This document shows, in pieces, positions 15,685-24,135 of a DNA stretch of 42,592 nucleotides. The stretch lies in assembly GCA_964546585.1 (NCBI GenBank), contig CAZJKE010000014.1, positions 1 through 42,592 on the forward strand, given 5' to 3'. A model generated the notes under the pieces. It ran no database searches and was not told the DNA's origin. It saw nothing but the letters and a program-made list of their open reading frames with translations. Position 1 is the first letter of the stretch; every line of letters starts with the position of its first letter. This stretch comes from CAZJKE01 sp964546585 (GTDB lineage Bacteria; Planctomycetota; Phycisphaerae; Phycisphaerales; SM1A02). Position numbers and translations under genes: made by a program.

Positions 15685-16467
15685 ATGCGTCGCCTGATCC
15701 TTGCACCCGTTCTGATCGCCGCGGCCACGATCCTGTCGGGATGCCTCTCCTCGCAGGGGCTCGCGGGTAAGACCATTCACCTTGACACAGCCGGACCGCT
15801 GGTTATTGATGTCGAGTCGTTCGCCGGCAATGTTCGTGTGGCCGCAAATCCAATGGCCGCAGGTACAACCATCCGCGTGCATCGCCGGGCCGACTACGGA
15901 GTCGGTCGACGAGGCGAAGGGCTGGAGGCCATGGAGGGAATCGAGTGGTCCGCCCGCATCCAGCCAGGTGACCTGGGCCAAGTCCTCCGCGTCCAAGCGT
16001 GGTGCGAGCAGAACCCCCTCAACCTCTTGTATGCCGACATCGAAATCGTCGCCCAGAACATCGAGAACCTGTACATCAAGACCCAGCGAGGAAGTGTCGA
16101 AGCAGTCGATGTCACCGGCAACATTTCCGTGATCACCAGCGACGGAATCGTTCGAATCGCATCAAACCACCCGCTACTCGGCGCGGTCTCCGTGCAAAAC
16201 CGCCGCGGCGACGTGTTCTATCGCGTACGTGGGGAGTCCACGGGTCACTTCGAATGCACGACCAGTGGCGGCGAAACAGCTGTCGACGCCGAGCATGGCC
16301 GCCTCGAGTTGCTTCCCGGTACGGCGAGAGGTCGCCTGTTTGCTGTCCTCAACAGCGGCAAGAACCCCATTCGCCTTCGAACGACCGACGGCGATGTTCG
16401 CGTGTCCATCACGAAGACCCCGACGATCGGGCTTCCTTGGACGGGCGGCGATTGGCTGCAATGGTGA
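15685..16467 (+). CDS. Lipoprotein with DUF4097-like beta-helix/adhesin-type domain
   Basis: A 260-residue protein with a lipoprotein signal; the lipobox is LSGC with Cys20 (start MRRLILAPVLIAAATILSGC). The mature part is all-beta in character, with repeated short strands such as IDVESFAGNVRVAANP, LYIKTQRGSVEAVDVTGNISV, ITSDGIVRIASNHP and LRTTDGDVRVSI. That pattern is typical of DUF4097-like putative adhesin domains, where rungs read 'G-x-hydrophobic-x-hydrophobic'. It is divergent from thiC and is followed by rlmE 10 bases downstream, so the two may be co-transcribed. The function of the family is unknown. The ATG at 15685 is chosen because the lipobox signal begins there. Confidence 0.75.
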   Translation: MRRLILAPVLIAAATILSGCLSSQGLAGKTIHLDTAGPLVIDVESFAGNVRVAANPMAAGTTIRVHRRADYGVGRRGEGLEAMEGIEWSARIQPGDLGQVLRVQAWCEQNPLNLLYADIEIVAQNIENLYIKTQRGSVEAVDVTGNISVITSDGIVRIASNHPLLGAVSVQNRRGDVFYRVRGESTGHFECTTSGGETAVDAEHGRLELLPGTARGRLFAVLNSGKNPIRLRTTDGDVRVSITKTPTIGLPWTGGDWLQW

Positions 16468-16477
16468 TGGGCTGAGG

Positions 16478-17110
16478 ATGGCCGGCCAACGTGAATTGCA
16501 CGACCACTACTTCCGGGAAGCCAAGCGGGAAGGATACCGAGCACGCGCTGCCTACAAGTTGATCGAGATCGACGATCGCCGCGATGTCATCGCCACCGGT
16601 GACAAGGTGCTGGATCTCGGAGCCGCTCCCGGCAGTTGGCTACAGGTCGCAAGTCGCCGCGTGGGCGATCGCGGATGTGTCGTCGGCATCGACCTTCAGG
16701 ACATTGACGCCGGGTTACCGAGTCATGTTCGAATGATTACTGGAGATGTCAATGACGCCCACGCATTGCCCGAAGCCCCCTTCGATGTTGTCTTGAGCGA
16801 CATGGCACCCTCGACGACCGGCAACCGGACTATCGATCACCATCGGTCCGTGCGACTCTGCAACACCGCACTGGACCTCTGCCGCACGATACTCCGACCC
16901 GGCGGCAACCTTGTCATCAAAGTCTTTGAAGGCGAGTCCTACCGCGACCTGCTCGACCAGTGCAGCCAGTGTTTCGAATCCGCCAAGGGTTTCAAACCCA
17001 AGGCGTCGCGAAACGCATCGACGGAGATGTATATCGTGTGCCACCGGCGCTTCGAGTCGCTCGCACCACCACCGCCAACTGCGCCGCCTCCGCCTGCGAG
17101 CGGCTGGTAG
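16478..17110 (+). CDS. rlmE: 23S rRNA (uridine 2'-O) methyltransferase RlmE/FtsJ
   Basis: RlmE methylates the ribose of U2552 in the A loop of 23S rRNA, late in large-subunit assembly. The 210-residue protein carries the K-D-K-E catalytic tetrad: K27 (RAAYKLIEID), D108 (LSDMAPSTTGN), K148 (LVIKVFEG) and E183 (STEMY). The SAM-binding motif is VLDLGAAPGSWLQ. The N-terminal HDHYFREAKREGYRARAAYK is a family signature. A proline-rich tail (APPPPTAPPPP) follows the domain. I chose the ATG at 16478 because it gives the usual family length. The stop abuts the stop of the convergent oxidoreductase gene. Confidence 0.95.
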   Translation: MAGQRELHDHYFREAKREGYRARAAYKLIEIDDRRDVIATGDKVLDLGAAPGSWLQVASRRVGDRGCVVGIDLQDIDAGLPSHVRMITGDVNDAHALPEAPFDVVLSDMAPSTTGNRTIDHHRSVRLCNTALDLCRTILRPGGNLVIKVFEGESYRDLLDQCSQCFESAKGFKPKASRNASTEMYIVCHRRFESLAPPPPTAPPPPASGW

Positions 17111-18148
17111 TCAGACCATCCTCGCACCGGCAGCATCCGCCGCCTCAATGATGCGTTCGGCGGTTCGGATGGCCATGGACCCTGCCTCCGCATCGACATC
17201 GGGAGTTCGACCGCTGCGAACTGCGTCGAGGAAGTCGATGGCCTGCAGCGTCAGCGCGTCTTCATCGCCAATCTCCATCTCTTCCACATCGACCAGCCCG
17301 AGGTAGTCGATCGAGGACAGGTCCTCGCCATCGGCCAGCCGCTGGCGGACATCGGCGAGTTGCACTTCGTTCGCTGTCTTTCGAATCAAGGTGACATCGC
17401 GCTTGACGAAGTCCGCCGAAAGATACGCGTCCTCGCTGATGATCCGCATCTTCCGCTCCGTCTTCATCGCAAGGCGACTTGCCGTCACATTGGCGGTGCA
17501 GCGAAGACCATTGGTGTCTGGTGGAAACACAAGCCGCGCATTGCACACATCTTCCGCCTCGCCGAGCACACTCACCGCGTTGGCGTAAATCTCCTGTGGT
17601 TCGGCACCGAGCAACATTGTCAGCAGGTCGAGATCGTGAATCATCATGTCAAGCACGACGCCGACATCCACGCTGCGGAACGTCATCGGACTGATCCGAG
17701 TCATCTCGATGAACCGTGGTCGCAATCCCTCCACCGATGCAATCGCGCGCATGACGGGGTCGTATCGAACGACATGCCCAACCTGCAACACGGCGCCTCC
17801 ACCCTCTGCTGCCTGTGCTATCGATACAGCGGTCTCTTTGTCAGGGGCCAGTGGCTTTTCGATGAGGCAGGAAACACCACTTCTCAAGAGGGGTTCGGCG
17901 GTTTCGAAGTGATGGACCGTCGGCGTGGCAATTGTCACTGCGTCCACCCCCGCCGCAAGAAGTTCCTCGACAGTCGCCAACGACGAGCCACCCCACTCCT
18001 CCACGATGGTGTTGCGGCGGTCTGCATCATGATCGACGACGCCCACGAGTTCAGCACCATCCATCTGGGAATATATCCTTGCATGGTGTCGACCCATGCG
18101 ACCCACGCCCACCACGCCGCATCGGATCGGTTCTGTTCCCGCTGCCAT
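17111..18148 (-). CDS. Gfo/Idh/MocA-family NAD(P)-dependent oxidoreductase
   Basis: A 345-residue protein with an N-terminal Rossmann fold (GVVGVGRMGRHHARIY) and the conserved EKP motif with Lys98 (CLIEKPLAP), whose lysine assists hydride transfer from a sugar hydroxyl. The second domain has VLDMMIHDLDLLTML, where the His and Asp lie in the active site. Family members oxidise or reduce sugars, inositols and nucleotide sugars. Planctomycete relatives include UDP-N-acetylglucosamine 3-dehydrogenases used for lipid A, but no lipid A genes are here, so the substrate is open. It follows the zinc-ribbon gene by 9 bases on the same strand and also has its own TAGAAT box six bases before the ATG. Confidence 0.92.
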   Translation of the reverse strand: MAAGTEPIRCGVVGVGRMGRHHARIYSQMDGAELVGVVDHDADRRNTIVEEWGGSSLATVEELLAAGVDAVTIATPTVHHFETAEPLLRSGVSCLIEKPLAPDKETAVSIAQAAEGGGAVLQVGHVVRYDPVMRAIASVEGLRPRFIEMTRISPMTFRSVDVGVVLDMMIHDLDLLTMLLGAEPQEIYANAVSVLGEAEDVCNARLVFPPDTNGLRCTANVTASRLAMKTERKMRIISEDAYLSADFVKRDVTLIRKTANEVQLADVRQRLADGEDLSSIDYLGLVDVEEMEIGDEDALTLQAIDFLDAVRSGRTPDVDAEAGSMAIRTAERIIEAADAAGARMV

Positions 18149-18154
18149 GCCCGG

Positions 18155-18160
18155 ATTCTA
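18155..18160 (-). promoter_or_regulatory. -10 box TAGAAT, six bases before the ATG at 18148
   Basis: The minus strand reads TAGAAT CCGGGC ATG. The box includes the TAG stop of the upstream gene, the same arrangement as at 4722-4727. Confidence 0.5.
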
Positions 18161-18973
18161 CTCGCGACCCCGATCGCGACGCTCGACATATTCTTGCCAC
18201 TCCCGAGCGTGGTGAATGGCCTGCATGACAGAGGATGTGAGCATGAGCATCCCCAGCGGTGCCCCAAGCAGGAGTACCGCCGCCACGATCTGGATGCCAA
18301 TCACCACAATGCCGGGCAAGGGCGTCACCGACACACCCATCGCCAGCAGAAACAATGCAGGTGGTCCCCATGCAGCCGCTTCCAGATACCGCCGAGCGGT
18401 CTGGTCCCGAACCCAATCGGCGAGTTCAGAGAGAAGCAGTAGAAGACAGAAGCCCCCAGCAACCGCCAATGCCCATCCGGAAAACCATGCGGCCTGCACG
18501 ATCGCCGCGCCAGTGCCGCCAGTGGGCCATTGATTGGTTGCAGCAATCAAGACCGCGCCGAGCGACGCCCACCGCGCAACAAGCCTCAGCACGCCCTTTG
18601 GGCCAAACCCGTACCGCACCGCTTCGCGATCAAGCACGGGGCGGGTCAGGAGCATCGAGCCACCGATCCACACCATGGCTATGACGACATCGATCACCAA
18701 CCGTTGATTCGTGCCGAGTTCAAAGTTCCCGCCCAATGCCGCCTTGGCAAGCACTGCCGGAATGACCAGGCTGGTAGCCGCGCAGCATGTCGCAAGACGA
18801 CGTACCAGCGGCTCGGGCATTTGAGACAGAGGCGCATCCGGCGCATAGGTAACACGAGTTGATGCGCCGCACTCTGGGCATGTTCCGCCCCAGGGCAATC
18901 CCCGCAGGTCATAGCCGCAATCTCGGCAGGTGCTTCCCTGCTCAAGTGTTGGTTGGCCTTGCCACGGCGTCAT
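18158..18973 (-). CDS. Membrane protein with N-terminal CGYDLRG zinc ribbon, unknown function
   Basis: A 271-residue protein. The N-terminus has a zinc ribbon: C16-x2-C19 in CRDCGYDLRGLP and C31-x2-C34 in CPECGAS. About five or six hydrophobic helices follow (for example VIPAVLAKAALG, VIDVVIAMVWIGGSMLL, LGAVLIAATN, ALAVAGGFCLLLLLSEL, ALFLLAMGVSVTPLPGIVVIGI). The ATG at 18973 is chosen because it starts just before the ribbon and overlaps the stop of the upstream gene as ATGA; a much longer in-frame extension is composed of non-conserved sequence. Proteins with this ribbon are frequent in Phycisphaerae and have no assigned function. It is the second of two related genes in tandem, suggesting duplication or a two-subunit complex. 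Confidence 0.8.
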   Translation of the reverse strand: MTPWQGQPTLEQGSTCRDCGYDLRGLPWGGTCPECGASTRVTYAPDAPLSQMPEPLVRRLATCCAATSLVIPAVLAKAALGGNFELGTNQRLVIDVVIAMVWIGGSMLLTRPVLDREAVRYGFGPKGVLRLVARWASLGAVLIAATNQWPTGGTGAAIVQAAWFSGWALAVAGGFCLLLLLSELADWVRDQTARRYLEAAAWGPPALFLLAMGVSVTPLPGIVVIGIQIVAAVLLLGAPLGMLMLTSSVMQAIHHAREWQEYVERRDRGRE

Positions 18974-19866
18974 TCGCCGGGCTTCCGAATCGATGCTTTG
19001 CGATCCATGCGCTCCCGCTTTGCCCGGATGCGGTCGAGCCGTTCCCCGCCCGCATCCTCGCCATGCAATGAGAGGTGTTCGCTGACTCCAAGCAGAAACA
19101 GAGATCTTGCGAACATCAAGAGCACGACCAACCACGCAACGAGTGCAAGGAACATGAAACAACCGTACATGTAACTGGCAGATGGTCCAGTGAACTCCAT
19201 GGCTTGGGCCCGTGTCCACGGCGCAACCAGCACGAGAAAGCCAAGCGTTGGTATCGCCCAACCGACGATGTTGAAAGGACCGGCCAATGCATACCTGTCC
19301 AGACGAATAGCCAGACCGCAGAGCCAGAAGGCCATCGCTGCCGTACCCAGTCCGCCGATCACCTGCAGAAAGAACGACACGGCGGCGCCACCATCAACGA
19401 CCAGTGGGATCGCTGCGGCGCCCAGCCAACACCATTGCAACCACCGGCTTGCCTGCCGCAGCGCGCGATGCGCCGGCAACATGGCAGGGTCGAGTTTCGG
19501 AATAGTCAGGCCGAAGGTCGCCGCCATCCATGTCCCGGCCAAGACCAGATTGGCGAGTCCGCGGAGTTCGGGTTCCAGCGCCGACAGCATGACCAGGGCT
19601 TGCACGGCAGCAAACGCCAGCAGACAGGTGCCGCCGAGCAGCCCAAAGATGCGAACGCGGCGGCGAACATCGGGCATCGGCGCAAGCGACGATGGCACGA
19701 GGAATTCCGCAACGCGCCGATCCAACCAGGAGCGAGGCGCATCATCCATTGGAGAAGCATGTTCCCTTGCCTCCGTTCCGCATTCGGGACAAGGCGCATC
19801 TTCATCATCGTGACCACGCAAGTCGTATCCACACTTGCGACAGACCGCCACGTACTCAGGATCCAT
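18970..19866 (-). CDS. Membrane protein with N-terminal CGYDLRG zinc ribbon, unknown function (paralogue-like)
   Basis: A 298-residue protein with the same plan as its downstream neighbour: ribbon C9-x2-C12 (CRKCGYDLRG) and C26-x2-C29 (CPECGTEA), then about six hydrophobic helices and a basic, charged C-terminus (RIRAKRERMDRKASIRKPGE). I use the ATG at 19866; a TTG directly before it is also in frame. The first 11 bases overlap the 3' end of the upstream small-protein gene, and the stop overlaps the next start (ATGA), so three genes are translationally linked. No enzymatic motif is visible. The repeated ribbon-plus-helices design suggests a membrane-bound sensor or assembly factor, but that is speculation. 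Confidence 0.8.
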   Translation of the reverse strand: MDPEYVAVCRKCGYDLRGHDDEDAPCPECGTEAREHASPMDDAPRSWLDRRVAEFLVPSSLAPMPDVRRRVRIFGLLGGTCLLAFAAVQALVMLSALEPELRGLANLVLAGTWMAATFGLTIPKLDPAMLPAHRALRQASRWLQWCWLGAAAIPLVVDGGAAVSFFLQVIGGLGTAAMAFWLCGLAIRLDRYALAGPFNIVGWAIPTLGFLVLVAPWTRAQAMEFTGPSASYMYGCFMFLALVAWLVVLLMFARSLFLLGVSEHLSLHGEDAGGERLDRIRAKRERMDRKASIRKPGE

Positions 19867-20332
19867 CAATCAGACCCCTGACCTCGTCGACATTCTTGAT
19901 GAGCCACGCCCGCTCGTCCTCTTCCGGAATCTTTGCGCCAACCTGTACCGCAAGGCCGAGCTGTTCCGTCGCTGTGGCAAAGTCACCGCTGGCAACAAGT
20001 GATCGAGCCATGCCTTCGTGAGCAAATGCAAGGTCGAACGAACCAAAGTCCTCCGATTCGCACGCTTCCAGATATCGCCTTGCGTAGTGCATGGCCGGGT
20101 CACCACGGCCGAGCACTGCGTACACCCTGGCGATCTGCCAGTCACCGCGGGCGAAATTGATCGGCTGGCCCACAAGGCCCCAGAAGTACCTCGAGGCGTG
20201 CGTTGTATGCACCATTTCCTCATCCTGGTCCGGCGTGCGATCCTCAAGATCGAGCAACTCCCAGGTCCGGTTGAACAGGCTCGCGGCACGCCGTCGCCCA
20301 TCAAGTCGCTCGTCATCACCGCCTCTGGGCAT
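19856..20332 (-). CDS. Conserved hypothetical protein, helical repeat type
   Basis: A 158-residue soluble protein rich in helices, with conserved-looking blocks FNRTWELLDLEDRTPDQDEEMVH, THASRYFWGLVG, ARGDWQIARVYAVLGR, MHYARRYLEACE and FDLAFAHEGMARSLVASGD. The pattern resembles tetratricopeptide-like helical pairs, and this family occurs widely in bacteria without known function. The start is well supported: AAGGAGG lies 7 bases before the ATG at 20332, whereas a longer in-frame extension overlaps the divergent promoter region. It heads a three-gene unit with the two zinc-ribbon membrane proteins, a link worth noting but of unknown meaning. Confidence 0.8.
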   Translation of the reverse strand: MPRGGDDERLDGRRRAASLFNRTWELLDLEDRTPDQDEEMVHTTHASRYFWGLVGQPINFARGDWQIARVYAVLGRGDPAMHYARRYLEACESEDFGSFDLAFAHEGMARSLVASGDFATATEQLGLAVQVGAKIPEEDERAWLIKNVDEVRGLIDGS

Positions 20333-20371
20333 GTCAGGCCTCCTTCTCTCCAGAATACGCCCTTTTTCCCT

Positions 20372-20399
20372 TTGAGGAGGACCTCTCTCGGGATACCCT
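20372..20399 (+). promoter_or_regulatory. Promoter TTGAGG-N16-TACCCT with strong Shine-Dalgarno downstream
   Basis: TTGAGG 20372-20377 and TACCCT 20394-20399 are 16 bases apart. A GGAGGAG Shine-Dalgarno follows at 20418-20424, 7 bases before the ATG at 20432. This secreted-protease gene therefore has a conventional leader, unlike the leaderless genes nearby. Confidence 0.4.
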
Positions 20400-20431
20400 A
20401 GGTGCGGGTCTGCTTGTGGAGGAGCAATACC

Positions 20432-23311
20432 ATGACACATCAATCACTTGCGATCGGGCTAGGCCCGCTCGTGGCACTTGCCGCCGCAGCGTCACCCCTT
20501 CCAACGCCTCCTGAGGGCCCCGCTCCGATCATCGAATCTGAGCCCGTCGATCGGGACTTCGTGCCGTGGTGGAATGGCCCCGGAATAGATGGTGATGATC
20601 TTGACTGGGACATGGACTGGCCGCTGGACATCTACCACGCGATGCCTGAAGAGGGCACTGGTGGCAAACACCGCGGACCCAACATCATGATGCGGCACGA
20701 TGCCTCCACCGGTATCACCACGCCTGTTGGACGGCCAGGACCACTCCGGGGGCGAAGCGGTGTCGCGGGCACGAACTTCACCGGCGTGGATGGTCCAATC
20801 GAGTGGGAGGTTGACCGTGGATTCGGCACAATGGGACTCGCCACTGGTGCGTCGCTCTATCCCGCACGTGTCAATTGCCGGATCCGCGCCCAGTTCACCG
20901 GCACAAATCCATCAGGCACCTCAGGATCGTTCATATTCCAGGGATCCGGCACGCTCATCGACGCCGAGACGGTTCTGACCGCCGGCCATGTCATCTACAT
21001 GAACACCTGGACCAGTCCGACCACGGGTGTCCTGTGGACGTTCAATGCATTCCCCGACTGGTGCGTTGTACGGCCCGCAACTCACCTTGGCACGGACAAC
21101 TGGGGCGTGGCCAATGGAACCGCCTACTGGGCCGGAACAGCGTGGATGAACAGCGGCGACTTGGATGCTGATGTCGGACTTATCGCAGTGGACCGAGCAG
21201 CAGGCATGCTGACGGGGTGGCACGCTTGGGCGTTCGGCGGCGACTGTGGCTGGGTGGAAGATCAGACCTTCTTCAACTTCAGTTACCCGGGAGAGGACTG
21301 CGACGGCGGCGGACCGCTTCATAACGGAAACGACATGTACTTCTGGAGCGGCGCGTTTGACAGTTGCCCGAATAACCAACTTCAGATCGACACGACAGCG
21401 GGTTGCACAACCGCCGTCTGGGGTGGGCAAAGCGGTAGCGGTGCGTATTACATTGATGGTGCCGGCACAAGACGAGTTCTGGGCGCGTGTTCGACATCCG
21501 ACCGCGCCACATGGGGGCGATGGGTACACCTGTGGGAGGCAGTGAGCGATGACATCGTGGACACGATCATTCCCGCCGCTCGTGGCAACACCATGGATCT
21601 CCAGGCCATGTGGATGCGGCAGCCCGCTGGCAGCCCGATCGTCTACACCGCTGGATCATCCATCCCGTCAACACTTGTCCGCCTCGCAAATGCAACCAAC
21701 GGCATCGGTAGCGGCGGCTGGCTCACACGAGTCTATCTCTCCACGAATCAGGACATTTCCGCAAGCGACACACTCCTGAGTTCGGTGTTCTACGACTGGG
21801 ATGTTTCCGCAATGACCCACGCTGACCTGGAGGTCAACAACATTCAGATTCCGGTGAACACTCCGGATGGAATCTATTTCATAGGGCACCTGCTGGATTC
21901 CGGAACAGACTCTGACACCAGCAACAACGACACGGACAATTGGGATTGCACGGGAATCATCGTCGTGGCCTCCGCCGACCCGGAAGCCGTGGACGCCACG
22001 CCGCTTGCCAGTGTGGCCTATGCCGGTGAGTCGCTTGATGTGCAACTGGACTTCGCCAACAACGGTGCCGCCAGTGCATTCGACCCAGTGCTGGTCGTCA
22101 GAGCGTCGACTGATCAGAACATCACGGATGCTGACCCCCTTCTGGCCAATGTGTTCATCGGCACCCTCTCCGGCTTGGGCAACTGGTCTCTTTCGCCGAG
22201 CGTAAACATCCCCGCCAACTTCCCCGCCGGAGAATACTTCATCGGATTGACCATCGAATCCTCGACAACCGATGCAAATCCGTCCAACAATGTTGTTGCG
22301 TCCAACTCGACCTTTTCCGTCGCATATCGACCGGCCAACGACGATTGTGAGAGTGCCACCTGGATTCCAGATGGGACATTCTCAATTGACACGACCGGAG
22401 CATCCACCGACGGAGCAACCCATGCCGAATGCGCCTTCGACGGAACCACCTACAACGATGTCTGGTACCGATACATCGTCCCCTTTGACGGGCAACTCAC
22501 AGTTTCGACATGCTCAGACCTTGGCGGTGACTCCGACTTTGACACTGACATTGTGTTGTACCTGGGCGACTACTGCGACTCCATGCAGATGATCGCCTGT
22601 AATGAAGATGATCCGGATCATCCATGCGGCGGACAACCGAATTACCAGAGCACCGCTACCGCACTTGTGCAGGTCGGGCAGAGTGTGCTCATTCGCGTTG
22701 GGGCGTATGACCCCAATGGGTTCGGTACAGCACAACTCGTCGTGCATACCCGCCCGGTCAACGACAATTGCGAGGACGCCCTGCCCATTGGCAATGGTGA
22801 CGAAGCGTTCAGTACACTCGGAGCAACCACCGACGGCGTCAGTCATGCCGAGTGTGCCGACGACGGGCAGACCTACCACGACATCTGGTACACCTATCAG
22901 TCACCGTGCAGCGGCACGCTCACAGTCAGCACCTGCGATCAAGCAGACTACGACACAGACCTGGTCGTCTACGAAGGTTCCTGCTCAGACGACGCCAATC
23001 TCGCCTGCAACGACGACTTCTTTGGTTGTGAGGGATTCACCTCTCTTGTGGAGGCGCCGGTAATCGCCGGGAATGTCTACCTCATCCGCGTGGGAGGGTG
23101 GAGGGATGGCGACATGGGCACGGGTGTCCTGACGCTGTCCTGCGACAGCGGAGTCGACGGCGATGTCAACAACGACGGCATCGTGGATCTGGACGACCTG
23201 CTTGCGATTATCGCCGCCTGGGAGACAAGCGGTGATGATGGCACCGACCTGAACGGAGACGGCGTCGTCAACATCCATGACCTGCTCATCGTCGTAGCCA
23301 ACTGGGACTGA
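20432..23311 (+). CDS. Secreted trypsin-like serine protease with CARDB, PPC-like and dockerin-like modules
   Basis: A 959-residue exported protein. Residues 1-21 are a signal peptide. A V8/trypsin-like protease domain (about 140-390) shows the triad His186 in VLTAGHVIY, Asp247 in DADVGLIAV and Ser334 in GGQSGSGAYY. Two CARDB-like beta-sandwich modules follow (about 395-635; LEVNNIQIPVNTPDGIYFIG, and NIPANFPAGEYFIGLTI). Two Cys-rich PPC-like modules come next (each beginning NDDCESA or NDNCEDA, with DTDIVLYLGDYC and DTDLVVYEGSC). The tail (about 908-959) is dockerin-like, with two calcium loops, DVNNDGIVDLDDLL and DLNGDGVVNIHDLL. Many cysteines suggest disulfides outside the cell. The end lies 5 bases from the convergent purQ stop. 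Proteolysis of extracellular substrates is likely; what the tail binds is unknown. Confidence 0.88.
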   Translation: MTHQSLAIGLGPLVALAAAASPLPTPPEGPAPIIESEPVDRDFVPWWNGPGIDGDDLDWDMDWPLDIYHAMPEEGTGGKHRGPNIMMRHDASTGITTPVGRPGPLRGRSGVAGTNFTGVDGPIEWEVDRGFGTMGLATGASLYPARVNCRIRAQFTGTNPSGTSGSFIFQGSGTLIDAETVLTAGHVIYMNTWTSPTTGVLWTFNAFPDWCVVRPATHLGTDNWGVANGTAYWAGTAWMNSGDLDADVGLIAVDRAAGMLTGWHAWAFGGDCGWVEDQTFFNFSYPGEDCDGGGPLHNGNDMYFWSGAFDSCPNNQLQIDTTAGCTTAVWGGQSGSGAYYIDGAGTRRVLGACSTSDRATWGRWVHLWEAVSDDIVDTIIPAARGNTMDLQAMWMRQPAGSPIVYTAGSSIPSTLVRLANATNGIGSGGWLTRVYLSTNQDISASDTLLSSVFYDWDVSAMTHADLEVNNIQIPVNTPDGIYFIGHLLDSGTDSDTSNNDTDNWDCTGIIVVASADPEAVDATPLASVAYAGESLDVQLDFANNGAASAFDPVLVVRASTDQNITDADPLLANVFIGTLSGLGNWSLSPSVNIPANFPAGEYFIGLTIESSTTDANPSNNVVASNSTFSVAYRPANDDCESATWIPDGTFSIDTTGASTDGATHAECAFDGTTYNDVWYRYIVPFDGQLTVSTCSDLGGDSDFDTDIVLYLGDYCDSMQMIACNEDDPDHPCGGQPNYQSTATALVQVGQSVLIRVGAYDPNGFGTAQLVVHTRPVNDNCEDALPIGNGDEAFSTLGATTDGVSHAECADDGQTYHDIWYTYQSPCSGTLTVSTCDQADYDTDLVVYEGSCSDDANLACNDDFFGCEGFTSLVEAPVIAGNVYLIRVGGWRDGDMGTGVLTLSCDSGVDGDVNNDGIVDLDDLLAIIAAWETSGDDGTDLNGDGVVNIHDLLIVVANWD

Positions 23312-23316
23312 GCCGG

Positions 23317-24135
23317 TCAGGCGGAACAGGCGCGGCGACCTGATGTTGATTTCTCGGCATGTGTAACGGCGTTGCGGAACATCTGCAGGCCCGGTGGATC
23401 GTACGACGGCATTTCCATTCTTGTCCAGGTCGGATGCTGCGTCCACCGCAGGTATCGCTCCGGATGCGGCATCAAACCAAAGACGAGACCGCTGGCGTCA
23501 CAGATGCCCATGACATCGCCGATCGATCCATTCGGATTGTCGTCAGGAGCGTATCGACAGGCGATCCGACCGGACTCCTCCAGATCCCGAAGCAACTCGT
23601 CCGAACCCGGAACGAATCGGCCTTCGCCGTGTGCAATTGGTAACAAAGATGTGCCGGCTTCGGCAGTCATTCCGCGCGTCCATATGCAACGGGTCTCCTG
23701 CGGCACCCGCATCTCGACCCAGCGGTCGATGAACCGAGCTGACGCATTCTGGGAAAGCGCGATCGTCGGTTTCGGCGCAGTTGCGGGCCAGTCCATTCCC
23801 GGCTGAGGACCGGGCAGAAGCCCGAGCTGCGCTGCAACCTGAAAACCGTTGCATGGCGCGATCATTGGAACGCCGCGTCGCACTGCGGCCGACAGTGCCG
23901 GGTACAGCGATGCACGCATCAACTGCGCCATGATCCTTCCCGCCGCCACCGCGTCGCCATAACTGAAGCCGCCGGGAAGCCCGACAAGATCCGCTTCCTC
24001 CACAAGAGATGGATGCTCCATCAGTGCGTTGATGTGGACAGAAAACGGCTCCGCACCAGCGAGCGCGAACCCTTCCGCCAATTCACGGTCGCAGTTGATA
24101 CCGGGAGCCGTGATGACCAGTGCGCGGAGTGTCAT
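23317..24135 (-). CDS. purQ: Phosphoribosylformylglycinamidine synthase glutaminase subunit PurQ
   Basis: A 272-residue class I glutamine amidotransferase that supplies ammonia to PurL in the fourth step of purine synthesis. The nucleophile Cys95 is in MIAPCNGFQV, the loop GLPGGFSYGD precedes it, and the catalytic His/Glu pair is in GLMPHPERYL. The N-terminus (ALVITAPGINCDRE) matches PurQ. Its ATG overlaps the purL stop as ATGA, so both subunits are made coupled. Length is slightly above the usual 230 residues, through inserts and the tail after the PHPER motif. Confidence 0.95.
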   Translation of the reverse strand: MTLRALVITAPGINCDRELAEGFALAGAEPFSVHINALMEHPSLVEEADLVGLPGGFSYGDAVAAGRIMAQLMRASLYPALSAAVRRGVPMIAPCNGFQVAAQLGLLPGPQPGMDWPATAPKPTIALSQNASARFIDRWVEMRVPQETRCIWTRGMTAEAGTSLLPIAHGEGRFVPGSDELLRDLEESGRIACRYAPDDNPNGSIGDVMGICDASGLVFGLMPHPERYLRWTQHPTWTRMEMPSYDPPGLQMFRNAVTHAEKSTSGRRACSA

